Source: Pomphorhynchus laevis (taxonomy: Eukaryota; Acanthocephala; Palaeacanthocephala; Echinorhynchida; Pomphorhynchidae). Taken from it: 64,000 nt of DNA. A model generated the notes under the pieces. It was given only the letters and a program-made list of their open reading frames with translations. It searched no databases and was not told the origin of the DNA. The position numbers and the translations under genes are program-made. Shown one piece after another: positions 32,762 to 44,491 of the stretch; within the stretch, counting starts at the first letter, position 1, and every line of letters starts with the position of its first letter. Location: positions 53,297-117,296 of the forward strand of contig WNNJ02003772.1 in the NCBI GenBank assembly GCA_012934845.2, read 5' to 3'.

Positions 32762-34978
32762 TTGGAAATCAACACTGAAATACCTGCAAATTTAAGCAAA
32801 TTCCACGAATTCTCCACAAATTTGGCTAAAAAGAACAGTTCAAACGACTCAATAAAGGTTAGTGAAGTTTTAATTTTGGAAAATAAAGAATGTGATGTTT
32901 CTGCCGAGCTTATATCAGTGAAGAAGCTAGCTTACCTCGTCTTCGTTACACATATTATTCAAATTTCAAGGAACAAATATTTTGACGAACTTTTGCGAAT
33001 CTTTGTCTTTATATACAAAATCCTAGTTATACTCAACTCCACTAGACTAGCCGGTAACAATTACAGTATTTAATTCATAACATCCGACTTCGCTTATGAA
33101 TACAGTTCGCTAAGGACAATCTGGATCATAAAGCCACAGTTATCTATATGCCAATCCTGGCAACAATTAAAATCATGAATATCATGCCGGAGGTAGACGC
33201 GGCCGACATTACCCACTGGAGAGAATGTACAGTATCTTTAACCTCAGATTCATCAAGGGTAAATGGGACAACCCTTTACCCATAACATTCGTTAAAGGTC
33301 GTTTATTCAATCCCACTCAAACGAAACTCAAGGTCCTAGCTAAAATTCTAAACCTTCCCAATCTCTTTGTTTCCATCAGGCAGGCCCTCTTGAAAGAATA
33401 CTGCATCTCTATATATAGGTTTCAGCTGAGTAAAGATAAGGCGACAATTGCTCGTCTTAATCCATATCAGTATTTTTTCTGGAAGATATTCAAGAATGAG
33501 AAGTTTGTCTGCTGAATGGAGAGGTCATCTGGCTAGATTGGCAGAATACGCATTTACAGAGTTTTGGATGAGTCACTAACCCTACATAATTTATAGCCAC
33601 TCAATTTCCCCAACCATTTCTGTCTTGGGATGATTTCAGAAGCAGGGATTTATCGCTTACCGATATCCTGAATGCCTGGATTCACTACCGGCACCTTCAG
33701 ATACCATGTGATCCTTTCCACCAGGGTCTGTCAGCTTTTGACAGACAGTCATAAATAGTAGGTTATCATTACGCTGCTGTTATCCTCCTGTTTCCGATGT
33801 TGCTGTCTCCAACTACGAAAAAGAGCTTGCGCGTAGAATCCGCGACCATCCAATTAGGTCTAACTTAATCCCACCAAGTATTCATGGGTTTGTCAAAGGT
33901 CGCTCGGTTCATTCGGCAGTTGGTGAGGTGCACTAGTTCTGTCAATACAGCAGTCATCAGCTCGTTGTGGGTGTTTTCCTTGATGTTTCCGCTGCATTTG
34001 ACCATATTCCAATTCAATGTGTTATCTCTCTACTTAGGTTCGTCAGGGTTGCCTGCGAGAATTGTTAACAGGGTAGAGATACTGCTGTACACCACACCAA
34101 TCGATTCTTTTATGAAGATGACCCTGATGCTCGTCAGTTCTACCATATTACAGATGTACCCCAAGGTTCCCCACTTTATCCTATCTTATATCTTGCTGTT
34201 TCTATCATACTCAAAGACATTTAAACGCGATTAACATCTAGTGGTATACGCTGATGATACCACAGCCATGTTCTCTGGATGGATGGGCATATATGTAGTC
34301 TCGGACATTAGCTGTTTTTTTAAGATTATAAAATCAATTAACCACACCAAATCTTACTATCAGCTCTTCTTAATCGCAAGTGGTTGTATTTAATGGTGCC
34401 CCTGCGAGTAAGAAGCATTAAAGAGACTATCAATCTCAGCTTTCTCTTCCATGTTGAACACTCAATTACTCTCCATGCTTCCACATCGAGTAAAATACAG
34501 GGGGTGCACCATTACGGTAAAATGGTCTACCGGACTTAATTGATAAAATTCAAAAGTGTACTGAAGAAAGCTAGATAGGCCATGAAACGGGCCCAACATC
34601 TGGCATTAAGTGAGAAATCTCAGGTGCGCCTCTGGGGTACCTGGCAATCTCGCCAGTAGTCTTATTTTCGAGAGGGCGTACCCCAGAGCAAAGACCGAGA
34701 TTTCTTAAGCTCCTTATCTAGCGATTACCGACCAGCGTCCGTATCGACTGGACCCTCAGGTGTGTGAGATTCTGAGTGTTTCAGACGGAATGCGGCGCTC
34801 TGGTGTAGGTTAGAGGGATCTGGCCCCTTTGCCGTTATTATAAGAAGACAACCTAACTGAAATCGTATGTTATTGCCGTCTTTTTTCTACTATTACATTT
34901 TTCATTTATGCATGTATTAGCATATTTTAATCCTGCTTGTTTTGTTATTAAGAAAATCTTTTATTTATTTAAAGCCCA
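32762..34978 (+). pseudogene. Jockey J7, heavily decayed
   Basis: A 103-codon frame at 32762-33073 lines up with the ORF1 N-terminus of J9 (K-L-A-Y-L-V-F-V against K-L-S-N-L-V-I-I, then Y-K-I-L-V-I-L-N). 33160-33290 matches the following P-I-L-A-T-I-K-I segment, after which ORF2 linker starts at 33300; the zinc knuckles and whole endonuclease are deleted. RT remnants run from 33780 to 34800. The 3' UTR ends at about 34978 with TTTTATTTATTTAAA. Stops and shifts are frequent. Confidence 0.7.
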
Positions 34979-35326
34979 ATGAGCGAAATTACTCTCAAAA
35001 GGATTGTCGAATGTCTATTCTCAAAGGGCTTGCCAACTTTTTCAGTGTTTAAAAGTTTCACCAATATTTAGCTGCTACTAAAATACAACGCTCTGTAGAA
35101 CCGGAAACATACCATATAAGTTAATGAATGATATTGCATTAAAGACATTATGGGACAGAAATATGCCCTAAGTGCAAAAGGCTGTCGAGGAGAAACAAAT
35201 GAACCAGAAAAATATTACGATGAAGGAGCGAAGCCTCGAGAAATTAATGGTCATCAAAGAATCTTGACACGCAACATGAAATGGAAGCGGTGTAAGCATG
35301 TAGTTTTATCGAACAGGCGGCATAGC
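34979..35326. other. Pre-insertion flank of J8, no clear gene
   Basis: Contains a 62-codon frame at 35150-35338 (basic, K/R-rich) that I do not recognise and would not call a gene. Together with 39196-39635 it was one continuous stretch before J8 landed. Confidence 0.4.
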
Positions 35327-35366
35327 GATTCTATATAGCGCTGTTGCTATCAAAAAATCATAAAAA

Positions 35367-36569
35367 ATGAGTAAATTTGGCATGTCGGAGCGTTCAAAGA
35401 ACTCAATGAAAACTAATTTTCTCGCCAATGCAATAAAGAGGTAAGTGAATATTTAGCTTCTCTTGAATATATTCCGGAGAGTGATCTCCCCCGGTACCAA
35501 AATTATCCAACCTGGTAATTATCAGACTTTTGGTGCCTCTGGAAAGGCAGAACATGTTCAATGTTTTTATAAGAGGCTTTGCTCATCGATTTAAAAAAAG
35601 GATATTGTTCAATGCGATTAAATATTATGAATCTGATATTAAAATTTCATTCTGCACTTCTGATCTGGCAATGTCGTACGTCGACTACTTTAAAATAGAG
35701 CATTCGAAACAAGGTATAATTGCTTCCAAACCAATCCTGGCAACAATAAAGATAAATAATATGCCCACATTCATTTCAGAAGAAGATATATCAGCCCTAG
35801 AAACTGATTACAAAATCTCAAACGTTCGCTTTATAAAAGGGATTAAAGGCTTCCCCATTCCCGTGGCGTTCTGCAATGCCCCGGTGAATGAAGCTCTAAA
35901 ACTGTCGATTTCGAAATGCAAGCCTTCTATGGGGTATAATTTGAGATTTTCAATAATCGAAACCGATTCACTAACGTACCCTCACTGCAACAATTGTCAT
36001 CAGTGGGGGCATTGGTCCACTGGCTGTTCTTTACCCCATAAGTGCGGCGTGTGTGATACAACTGCTATACATCCTGAGAAGTGCGAAGGTAAGCCATTTT
36101 GCGCAATTGCGGTGGTGAGCACCCCGCATGGTCAAAAAAGTGTAAAATCTTTAAGGCGTACCAAAAGAGACACAAGGGTGTGACAGCAAAACCGACTAGC
36201 TTCGTGGAAGCTGTCTCGTCTAACAAGAAAGACGACAGGATGCTGGATACGGAAATCCTGAAACTTATTAAAATGCAGCATCAGGCATCAATGATTCAAC
36301 TTGAAAAATTGGTCCAAAAATTGGTGGGTCAATTAGCGGAATCTTTCCGTTCTCCTCTTTCTGGGAAAACCAACAATATTAAGAAACCACCAAAATCTAA
36401 GAAACGAAACGGGTCAGCGCTGAGCATAGCCGCTCTGAAGCTTGCTCGGAAGGATTCAATCTGGGCTATGGCTAACGAGGGAAATGAAGATATCGCCCGT
36501 GGGCAAGCGACTCCATTTGTCGTGACGGGAAGCGGTAAAGGCGACCTTTCCGTTTCTAGTTGCGACTAG
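35367..36569 (+). pseudogene. J8 ORF1
   Basis: Matches J9 ORF1 from its Met-Ser-Lys-Phe start (35367) to its Cys-Asp end (36569). There are frame faults near 35440-35500 and near 36105, the latter inside the third zinc knuckle (C-G-G-E-H-P-A-W), so it reads as two long overlapping frames (35530-36183 and 36099-36569). Content: P-K-L-S-N-L-type N-terminus, R-I-L-F-N-A-I-K-Y-Y-E-S, two intact CCHC knuckles, a coiled-coil-like M-Q-H-Q-A-S-M-I-Q-L-E-K-L segment, and a basic tail. Confidence 0.85.
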
Positions 36570-36603
36570 GTGGAGGGCGTCCCACTTCGGTAACACTTAC
36601 GCA

Positions 36604-39060
36604 ATGGGAAGTAATCAAGGGCCTTTTTCACTGAATATCCTTCAGTGGAATTCGGGAGGTGCTTCCGCCCTTAGCCTTCTATCTGGTAAAGATGCAGATG
36701 TTATAGTCCTTCAGGAGACGCGGTATATCCGTCTCCCCCAGGATATTACTCGATTTATCCCTAAGCACATATACACCCACTTTACTCCTTACATAACCCC
36801 CCTCACTCCTCTTCATCTCAAGGTCTTTTAACCCTAGTGAAAAGCTCCTTAAGATCATCCCTCCTATTAAACTACTCTTGTCCAGCCCTATCTTGTTTAG
36901 CTATATCACTTTTGTAAGAACGGTAAGCGTATAAGCATAGCTAATGTCTATATTCGGCCAGGAGAAATTCACAAGAATCGTGACCTCTTGGATCAAATAT
37001 TGGGGAGCGGTTATGACATGTTACTTGGTGACTTCAACGACAGAACTGGTCGTTGGATTAATGCAGCACTCCGCAGAGCAAGGATCGACTATCTTATTCA
37101 TAAACCACCTTCCCCCACCTTTCATTGCTCTACAACAAATTCTCTCCTCGACATATTACTGCTACATAAGATGTGGTTGTTGAAACCCATTTGCACTGAG
37201 CAGTCGCGTCAACAACAGACCACCTCTCATGACCTAATTCGCTGGCGGCTAGAGGACGATACGTTGCTTAGAAGAAGGTTTCACTTTGACCCTATTAGAG
37301 TGGCCTTCTTTCAGGCAGCTATCCAACTCTTCCCCAGAATTGGAATTGAGAGTTTGACCGAATTTAATTCCTACCTCTCATCGCAAGCTACCGCGATCCT
37401 TTGACTACCTATAAAGGTCGAATATACAATCCTACTCCAACAAAGCTCAAGGTCCTAGCTAAAATGTTACACCTTCCCAATCTCTCTGTTTCCGCCAGAC
37501 AGATCCTCTCGAATGAATATTGGAGCTCTAGATATAGGCTCCAGCTGAGCAGGGATAGGGCAAGCATTGCTCACACTAACCCTTCTCAGGCTTCCTTCTG
37601 GAAGATATTCAAGAAGGAGAAGTTTGTCTGCTGGAAGGATAGAGCCTTGGTTTGGATTGGTAGCATAGGCCTTGACAAAGTTTTAGAGGAGTCACTTTCC
37701 TTACATAATTATGGAGCCACTCAATCTCCCCAACCAATCCCGCCTTGGTGTGACTTCAGGAGTAGGGACTTATCTGTTACAGATATCCTTAACTCCTGGG
37801 GACCACTCCCGGGCACCTCCAAATCCCACGCACCACTCACTACTTGTGTCTGTCAGTTTTTGACATACAGTCAGAGAAAGGAGGTCGCCATCACAATGCT
37901 ATTAGCCTCCCCGTCCGACATAGCGGACATCAACATCAGCCGTCGAGTTTCTTTTACCTAAAAAGAGATTAATCACTTGTCCTAAAGATCTGCGGCCCAT
38001 CTCGATTCAAAACGCCCTCATATCCATCTACGAGAAAGCGCTTGCGCGTAGAATCCGCGTTCATTTATGTAGGCGTAATTTGATCCCACCGAGTTTTCAT
38101 GGGTTTGTCAAAGGGCGCTTGGTCCATTCAGCAATTGGTGAAGTGCATCAGTTTTGTCAGGATAATAGTCATCAGCTTGCTGTGGCTGTTTTTCTTGATT
38201 TTTCAGCTGCATTTGACCGGATCTCCATTCCCTTCGTTATCTCCTCTCTCAGGTCCCTCGGGTTGCCTGCGAGAATTGTTAACAGGGTGGAGATATTGTT
38301 GTACACCAAGCGGTTCTACTATGAAGACGACCCTGATGCGTGTCAGTTCTACCCTATTACGGGTGTACCTCAAGGATCCTACTTTCTCCTATCTTATATC
38401 TTGCTGCATCCATTGGACTATTCAAGAATTTTAAACGTGATCAACATCTAGTGGTATATGCTGATGATACCACATCCTTGTTCTCTGGACGCAGGTGCAA
38501 AGATGTAATCTCTGACATAAGCCGTTTCTTTTTAGGATTAAAAGATCAGTTGCCCCATCCAATCTTATTTTAAACTTCTCTAAATCGCAGGTGGTAGTCC
38601 TTCATGGTGTTCTTGCCACTAAAAAGAAACTTAAGAGACTAGCACTCTCTGCACTCTCCTCCATTTTGCAGCATCAACCACTCCCCATCTTCACGAGTCG
38701 AGTAAAATATCTGGGGTTCAGCGTTACGGTGAATTAGTCGGCGAAAGTTGACCTGGATAGACTTAAACGTATCCTGAAGAAAGCTAGGTGGGCTCTGAAA
38801 CGGGCCCAGCATCTGTCATTGAATGGGATAACCCAAGTGCGCCTCTTGGGTACTTGGGCTATCTCGGGATTAGTCTTCTTCTCACGAGTACGTCCCCCAG
38901 AACAAAGACTAAGGTTTCTCAAGCTCCTCATCTCGAGATTACCAACCATAGTCCGCCTTGACTGGACTCTTAGGTGTGTGAGAGAGCCCGAATGGTTCAG
39001 TCAGAGGACGGCGCGCTGGTGCGGCTGAGGGGCTCAGATCTTTCTTTACCTGAGGCCGTG
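36604..39060 (+). pseudogene. J8 ORF2 (endonuclease-RT)
   Basis: Endonuclease N-terminus at 36604-36831, G-D-F-N-D-R-T-G-R-W at about 37030-37060, linker 37060-37960, RT 37985-38570 (motif A V-F-L-D-F-S-A-A-F-D; motif C V-Y-A-D-D), C-terminal region to 39060. Breaks fall near 36790, 36910, 37404, 37945, 38380 and 38570, and include a stop that truncates the linker. More damaged than J9. Confidence 0.85.
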
Positions 39061-39195
39061 AATATAAGTTGAAGATTTCAAAATACACGTCGTGAACGGC
39101 TTCTATTCAAAGTTGTCTTTTGCATGTTTTTGTTTCTTAAGTTTTTATCGGTTATATAGTTATTAATAAAACTCTTATTTATTGATTCTATATAG

Positions 39196-39635
39196 TTAAT
39201 GCCTAAGAAGGCCAACGTAAAAAAGACGCTGAATATATACGTTAAGGCAAAATAACGGATGAAATATCTAAAGTGATACCAGACAATAAAGGGAATAATC
39301 AATTTGGCGCATCAATGGAAACGTTGTAGAAGCAAACAAAAATCCAAAGAAAGTAATAATAAATGAATGTATCACAATAATGTCCGGGAAACTATATTAT
39401 TGACAGAAAAACAATTGCTCCAGAGCAGATGAACAAATAATCAAAGTTAAACGATATGAGCAATTTTTCGAAGAGAAGGAAAATAACAATTCGGCGTTTT
39501 TCAAACAAAGATCTCTGCATTTGGTCGTAACCGCATGATTAAAGCGGCAGTGAACAACCTGAATTATACCAAGTAGTGAAACTAACTGCATTTGAAGATA
39601 TACTGATCAAAGGAGAGAGTGAATCAAATTCTTAT
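39196..39635. other. Spacer between J8 and J9
   Basis: No supported gene. The last 40 bp (39601-39635) is one copy of a repeat unit (CTGATCAAAGGAGAGAGTGA) that recurs at 43731, 43851 and, inverted, near 43960. Confidence 0.5.
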
Positions 39636-39782
39636 TGAAATCGAATTTAGTAAGTAAGTAAGTAAGTAAGGGTTTTATTAATAACTATATAACTGATAAA
39701 AACTTAAGAAACAAAAACATGCAAAAGACAACTTAAAATAGAAACTGTTCACGACGTGTATTTTGGAATCTTCAACTTATAT

Positions 39783-42242
39783 TCACGGCCTCAGGTCCAG
39801 AGGGATCTGAGCCCCTCGGCCGCACCAGCGCGCCGTCCTCTGACTGAACCATTCGGGGTCTCTCACACACCTAAGAGTCCAGTCAAGGCGGACTATGGTT
39901 GGTAATCTCGAGATGAGGAGCTTGAGAAACCTTAGTCTTTGTTCTGGGGGACGTCCTCGTGAGAAGAAGACTAATCCCGAGATAGCCCAAGTACCCCAGA
40001 GGCGCACTTGGGTTATCCCATTCAATGACAGATGCTGGGCCCGTTTCAGAGCCCACCTAGCTTTCTTCAGGATACGTTTAAGTCTATCCAGGTCAGCTTT
40101 CGCCGACCAATTCACCGTAACGGTGAACCCCAGATATTTTACTCGACTCGTGAAGATGGGGAGTGGTTGATGCTGCAAAATGGAGGAGAGTGTAGAGAGT
40201 GCTAGTCTCTTAAGTTTCTTTTTGGTGGCAGGAACGCCATTAAAGACAACCACCTGTGATTTAGAGGAGTTTAAAATAAGATTGGATGGGGGCAACTGAT
40301 CTTTTAATCTTAAAAAGAAACGGCTGATGTCAGAGATTACATCTTTGCACCTGCGTCCAGAGAACAAGGCTGTGGTATCATCAGCATATACCACTAGATG
40401 TTGATCACGTTTAAAATTCTTGAATAATACAATGGATGCAGCAAGATATAAGATAGGAGAAAGTGGGGATCCTTGAGGTACACCTGTAATAGGGTAGAAC
40501 TGACGCGCATCAGGGTCGTCTTCATAGTAGAACCGCTTGGTGTACAACAATATCTCCACCCTGTTAACAATTCTCGCAGGCAACCCGAGGGACCTGAGAG
40601 AGGAGATAACGAAGGGAATGGAGATCCGGTCAAATGCAGCTGAAAAATCAAGAAAAACAGCCACAGCAAGCTGATGACTATTATCCTGACAAAACTGATG
40701 CACTTCACCAATTGCTGAATGGACCGAGCGCCCTTTGACAAACCCATGAAAACTCGGTGGGATCAAATTACGCCTACATAAATGAACGCGGATTCTACGC
40801 GCAAGCGCTTTCTCGTAGATGGATATGAGGGCGTTTTGAATCGAGATGGGCCGCAGATCTTTAGGACAAGTGATTAATCTCTTTTTAGGTAAAAAAAACT
40901 CGACGGCTGATGTTGATTTCCGCTATGTCAGACGGGGAGGCTAATAGCATTGTGATGGCGACCTCCTTTCTCTGACTGTATGTCAAAAGCTGACAGACAC
41001 GAGTGGTGAGTGGCGCGTGGGATTTGGAGGTGCCCGGGAGTGGTCCCCAGGAGTTAAGGATATCTGTAACAGACAAATCCCTACTCCTGAAGTCACACCA
41101 AGGCGGGATTGGTTGGGGAGAATGAGTGGCTCCATAATTGTGTAAGGAAAGTGACTCCTCTAAAACTTTGTCAAGGCCTATGCTACCAATCCAAACCAAG
41201 GCTCTATCCTTCCAGCAAACAAATTTCTCCTTCTTGAATATCTTCCAGAAGGAAGCCTGAGAAGGGTTTTGGTGAGCAATGCTTGCCTTATCCCTGCACA
41301 GCTGGAGCCTATATCTAGAGCTCCAATATTCATTCGAGAGGATATGTCTGGCGGAAACAGAGAGATTGGGAAGGTGCAACATTTTAGCTAGGACCTTGAG
41401 CTTTGTTGGAGTAGGATTGTATATTCGACCTTTATAGGTAGTCGAAAGGATCGCGGTAGCTTGCGATGAGAGGTAGGAATTAAATTCGGTCAAACTCTCA
41501 ATTCCAATTCTGGGGAAGAGTTGGATAGCTGCCTGAAAGAAGGCCACTCTAATAGGATCAAAGTGAAACCTTCTTCTAAGCAACGTATCGTCCTCTAGCC
41601 GCCAGCGAATTAGGTCATGAGAGGTGGTCTGTTGTTGACGCGACTGCTCGGTGCAAATGGGTTTCAACAACCACATCTTATGTAGCAGTAATATGTCGAG
41701 GAGAGAATTTGTTGTAGAGCAATGAAAGGTTGGGGAAGGTGGTTTATGAATAAGATAGTCGATCCTTGCTCTGCGGAGTGCTGCATTAATCCAACGACCA
41801 GTTCTGTCGTTGAAGTCACCAAGTAACATGTCATAACCGCTCCCCAATATTTGATCCAGGAGGTCACGGTTTTTGTGAATTTCTCCTGGCCGAATATAGA
41901 CATTGGCTATGCTTATACGCTTACCGTTCTTACAAAGTGATATAGCTAAACAAGATAGGGCTGGACAAGAGTAGTTTAATAGGAGGGATGATCTTAAGGA
42001 GCTTTTTACTAGGGTTAAAAGACCTTGTGATGAAAAGGAGTGAGGGGGGGTATGTAAGGAGTAAAGTGGGTGTATATGTGCTTAGGGATAAATCGAGTAA
42101 TATCCTGGGGGAGACGGATAGACCGCGTCTCCTGAAGGACTATAACATCTGCATCTCTACCAGATAGAAGGCTAAGGGCGGAAGCACCTCCCGAATTCCA
42201 CTGAAGGATATTCAGTGAAAAAGGTCCTTGATTACTTCCCAT
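39783..42242 (-). pseudogene. J9 ORF2 (endonuclease-RT), nearly intact
   Basis: Begins 35 bp after ORF1 ends, at Met-Gly-Ser-Asn-Gln. 42242-42015: endonuclease start, then a fault near a run of seven G (plus strand near 42045). 41847-40885: G-D-F-N-D-R-T-G-R-W, then the linker. 40766-39783: RT motifs F-H-G-F-V-K-G-R-S, V-F-L-D-F-S-A-A-F-D-R, P-Q-G-S-P-L-S-P, V-Y-A-D-D, and a C-terminal R-L-W-G-T-W-A-I segment, ending in L-D-L-R-P. The second fault lies in a run of seven A near 40893. Because two faults are in homopolymers, sequencing error should be excluded before calling it dead. Confidence 0.85.
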
Positions 42243-42276
42243 TGCGTAAGTGTTACCGAAGTGGGACGCCCTCCAC

Positions 42277-43482
42277 CTAGTCGCAACTAGAGGCGGAAAA
42301 GTCGCCTTTACCGCTTCCCGTCACGACAAATGGAGTCGCTTGCCCACGGGCGATATCTTCATTTCCCTCGTTAGCCAGAGCCCAAATCGAATCCTTCCGA
42401 GCAAGCTTCAGAGCGGCTATGCTTAGCGCTGACCCGTTCCGTTTCTTAGATTTTGGTGGCTTCTTAATATTGTTGGTCTTCCCAGAAGGAGGAGAACGGA
42501 AGGATTCCGCTAATTGACCCACCAATTTTTGGACCAATTTTTCAAGTTGAATCATTGATGCCTGATGCTGCATTTCAATAAGTTTAAGAATTTCTGTGTC
42601 CGGCATCCTGTCGTCATTCTTGTTAGACGATACAGCTTCCACGAAGCTAGTCGGTTTTGCTGTTACACCCCTGTGTCTCTTTTGGTACGCCTTAAAGATT
42701 TTACATTTTTTTGACCATGCGGGGTGCTCACCACCGCAGTTTGCGCAAAATGGCTTACTTTCGCACTTCTCAGGATGTATAGCAGTTGTACCACACACGC
42801 CGCACTTATGTGGTAAAGAACATCCAGTGGACCAATGCCCCCACTGATGACAATTGTTGCAGTGAGGGTACGTTAGTGAATCGGTTTCGATTATTGAAAA
42901 TCTCAAATTATACCCCATAAAAGGATTGCATGTTGAAATCGATAGTTTTTGAGCTTCATCAACCGGGGCATTGCAGAACGCAACGGGAATGGGGAAGCCT
43001 TTAATCCCTTTTATAAAGCGCACGTTAGAGATTTTGTAATCAGTTTCTAGGGCTGATATATCTTCTTCTGAAATGAATGTGGGCATATTATTTATCTTTA
43101 TTGTTGCCAGGATTGGTTTGGAAGCAATTATGCCTTGTTCCGAATGCTCTTTTTTAAAGTAGTCTACGTACGACATTGCGAGATCAGGAGTGCAGAATGA
43201 TATTTTAATCTCAGATTCATAATATTTAATCGCATTGAACAATATCCTTTTTTTAAATCGATGAGCAAAGCCTCTTATAAAAACATTGAACATGTTCTGC
43301 CTTTCCAGAGGCACCAAAAGTCTGATAATCACCAGGTTGGATAATTTTGGTACCGGGGGAAGTTCACCCTCCGGAATATATTCAAGAGAACCTAAATCTC
43401 CACTTACCTCGTTTATTGCATTGGCAGGAAAATTAGTTTTCATTGAGTTCTTTGAACGCTCCGACATGCTAAATTTACTCAT
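42277..43482 (-). CDS. J9 ORF1 (Jockey gag-like protein), intact
   Basis: 401 codons, uninterrupted. The N-terminus is Ser/Asn-rich. At ~residues 45-110 the P-K-L-S-N-L and R-I-L-F-N-A-I-K-Y-Y-E-S motifs appear; ~120-190 holds K-P-I-L-A-T-I-K-I-N-N and N-V-R-F-I-K-G-I-K-G, an RRM-like region as in other Jockey ORF1s (inferred). Three CCHC-type knuckles follow at ~220-275 (C-N-N-C-H-Q-W-G-H-W-S-T-G-C; C-G-V-C-G; C-A-N-C-G-G-E-H-P-A-W-S-K-K-C). The C-terminus has a helical Q-L-E-K-L-V-Q-K-L-V segment and a K-S-K-K-R basic patch. It probably binds the element RNA and helps its delivery to the target. Confidence 0.85.
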   Translation of the reverse strand: MSKFSMSERSKNSMKTNFPANAINEVSGDLGSLEYIPEGELPPVPKLSNLVIIRLLVPLERQNMFNVFIRGFAHRFKKRILFNAIKYYESEIKISFCTPDLAMSYVDYFKKEHSEQGIIASKPILATIKINNMPTFISEEDISALETDYKISNVRFIKGIKGFPIPVAFCNAPVDEAQKLSISTCNPFMGYNLRFSIIETDSLTYPHCNNCHQWGHWSTGCSLPHKCGVCGTTAIHPEKCESKPFCANCGGEHPAWSKKCKIFKAYQKRHRGVTAKPTSFVEAVSSNKNDDRMPDTEILKLIEMQHQASMIQLEKLVQKLVGQLAESFRSPPSGKTNNIKKPPKSKKRNGSALSIAALKLARKDSIWALANEGNEDIARGQATPFVVTGSGKGDFSASSCD

Positions 43483-43697
43483 TTTGCGCTGAAATCGAAT
43501 TTCGATAGCAAACTACTGCTATCACAAGATAAAATTATATAAAACAGTTTAAAAAAATTGCTGGTTATACGATGATTACCATATCGCAGAAGTTCAAACG
43601 ATTAGAGTTGCCGCTTTTTTCATCAAAACATTAAACTGAAATTTACAGTGAACAACAAAACAAACAAAAAAAACAACAAAAAACAGTATTCCTAACA

Positions 43698-44022
43698 AAT
43701 TTGTTGTTCACTCATTAAAATTATTAACTGATCAAAAGAGAGAGTAATTAGTATTTATATTTAAATCGAATTTTTATAGCAAACAGCTATCATCATAAGG
43801 TAGAAAATTATAAACTGATAAAAGAAACATTTATCATGAAGATTATTAACTGATTAAAGGAGAGGGTGAAAGAATTTTCGATAGCTAACTGCTATCATCA
43901 GAATAAAATTTTATCTTGATGATAGCAATTGGTTATCAAAAATTCGATTTCAATAAATATACTATTCATTCTCTCCTTTGATCAGTTAATAATTTATATG
44001 AGTGAACAACAAATTTATAATA
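43698..44022. repeat. Inverted repeat, ~110-bp arms, plus related units
   Basis: 43698-43815 is the imperfect reverse complement of 43912-44022; both run from a TTGTTGTTCACTC end through CTGATCAAAGGAGAG to a GATAGC ... GCTATC mini-hairpin. A third, direct unit is at 43845-43930, and a fourth is split by J9 (39595-39648 with 43503-43530). The family looks like a foldback or MITE-type repeat; no transposase was seen. Confidence 0.7.
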
Positions 44023-44339
44023 CATTATAAATATATTATTAAAATAAATCGTCTTTTAAATAAAATATATTTATTACTGCAAACAACGGTAGACCAGGCA
44101 CAAGTCGATGTAAAGCAGCAAATGGTGGAATTGCTAGCAATGGTGGAATTGCTTAAATTACTGGAACAGTAATTTAAGAGGCTAACCTAAAGACAATCTA
44201 TAAAGGCAAAAGAGTAAAAATAAGTAAAGCAAAACAAGTAAATTATGTTTGTACAGTGGTGTGTGGTTGTGTATTTGTCGTTTAAATAATTTTATCTTGA
44301 AGGCATGATTTACTTTCTATTTCAGCAAATCTTGTTTGA

Positions 44340-44490
44340 ATATTGTATTTATAAATGTAAAAGTTCTTCATCGATATTTTAACAAAATCCTTTATTATAT
44401 AATCCATCAAAGCGTATTTTACTATTTTATAAATAAATGTGAAAATTGGACATCGATAGTTTGACGAAATGTTTTGTTTTAATCAAATCA
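44340..44490 (+). repeat. Satellite-like units, left block
   Basis: About one and a half copies of a ~85-95-bp unit containing ACATCGATA(T/G)TTTGACGAAATG and ATAAATGTGAAAA. The same unit recurs at 45965-46410, on the other side of U2 and PLE-1, as if the PLE had landed inside the array. Confidence 0.65.
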
Positions 44491-44491
44491 A

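Larger units (their letters stand above)
35339..39183 (+). mobile_element. Jockey J8, full length with 12-bp target-site duplication
   Basis: GATTCTATATAG occurs at 35327-35338 and again at 39184-39195, exactly bracketing the element (3,845 bp). It carries a short 5' UTR, ORF1, ORF2, a 3' UTR and a TTATTTATT tail. It is nearly identical to J9 on the opposite strand, yet the target duplications are different, so both are independent insertions of one recently active subfamily. A handful of frame faults disable it. Confidence 0.9.
39649..43489 (-). mobile_element. Jockey J9, full length with 13-bp target-site duplication
   Basis: TGAAATCGAATTT at 39636-39648 and 43490-43502 brackets it (3,841 bp). 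The 3' tail is a (CTTA)n run. ORF1 is intact, and ORF2 has only about three frame faults, two of them at homopolymers. It is the best-preserved Jockey in the window and faces J8 tail to tail across a 440-bp spacer, forming an inverted repeat with ~3.8-kb arms. Confidence 0.9.

Noticed and set aside
39649-39672. (GTAA)n microsatellite as an independent repeat
   Set aside because: It is the 3' tail of Jockey J9.
35339-43489. Large inverted segmental duplication
   Set aside because: The two copies have different target-site duplications and the similarity stops exactly at the Jockey ends, so they are separate insertions.
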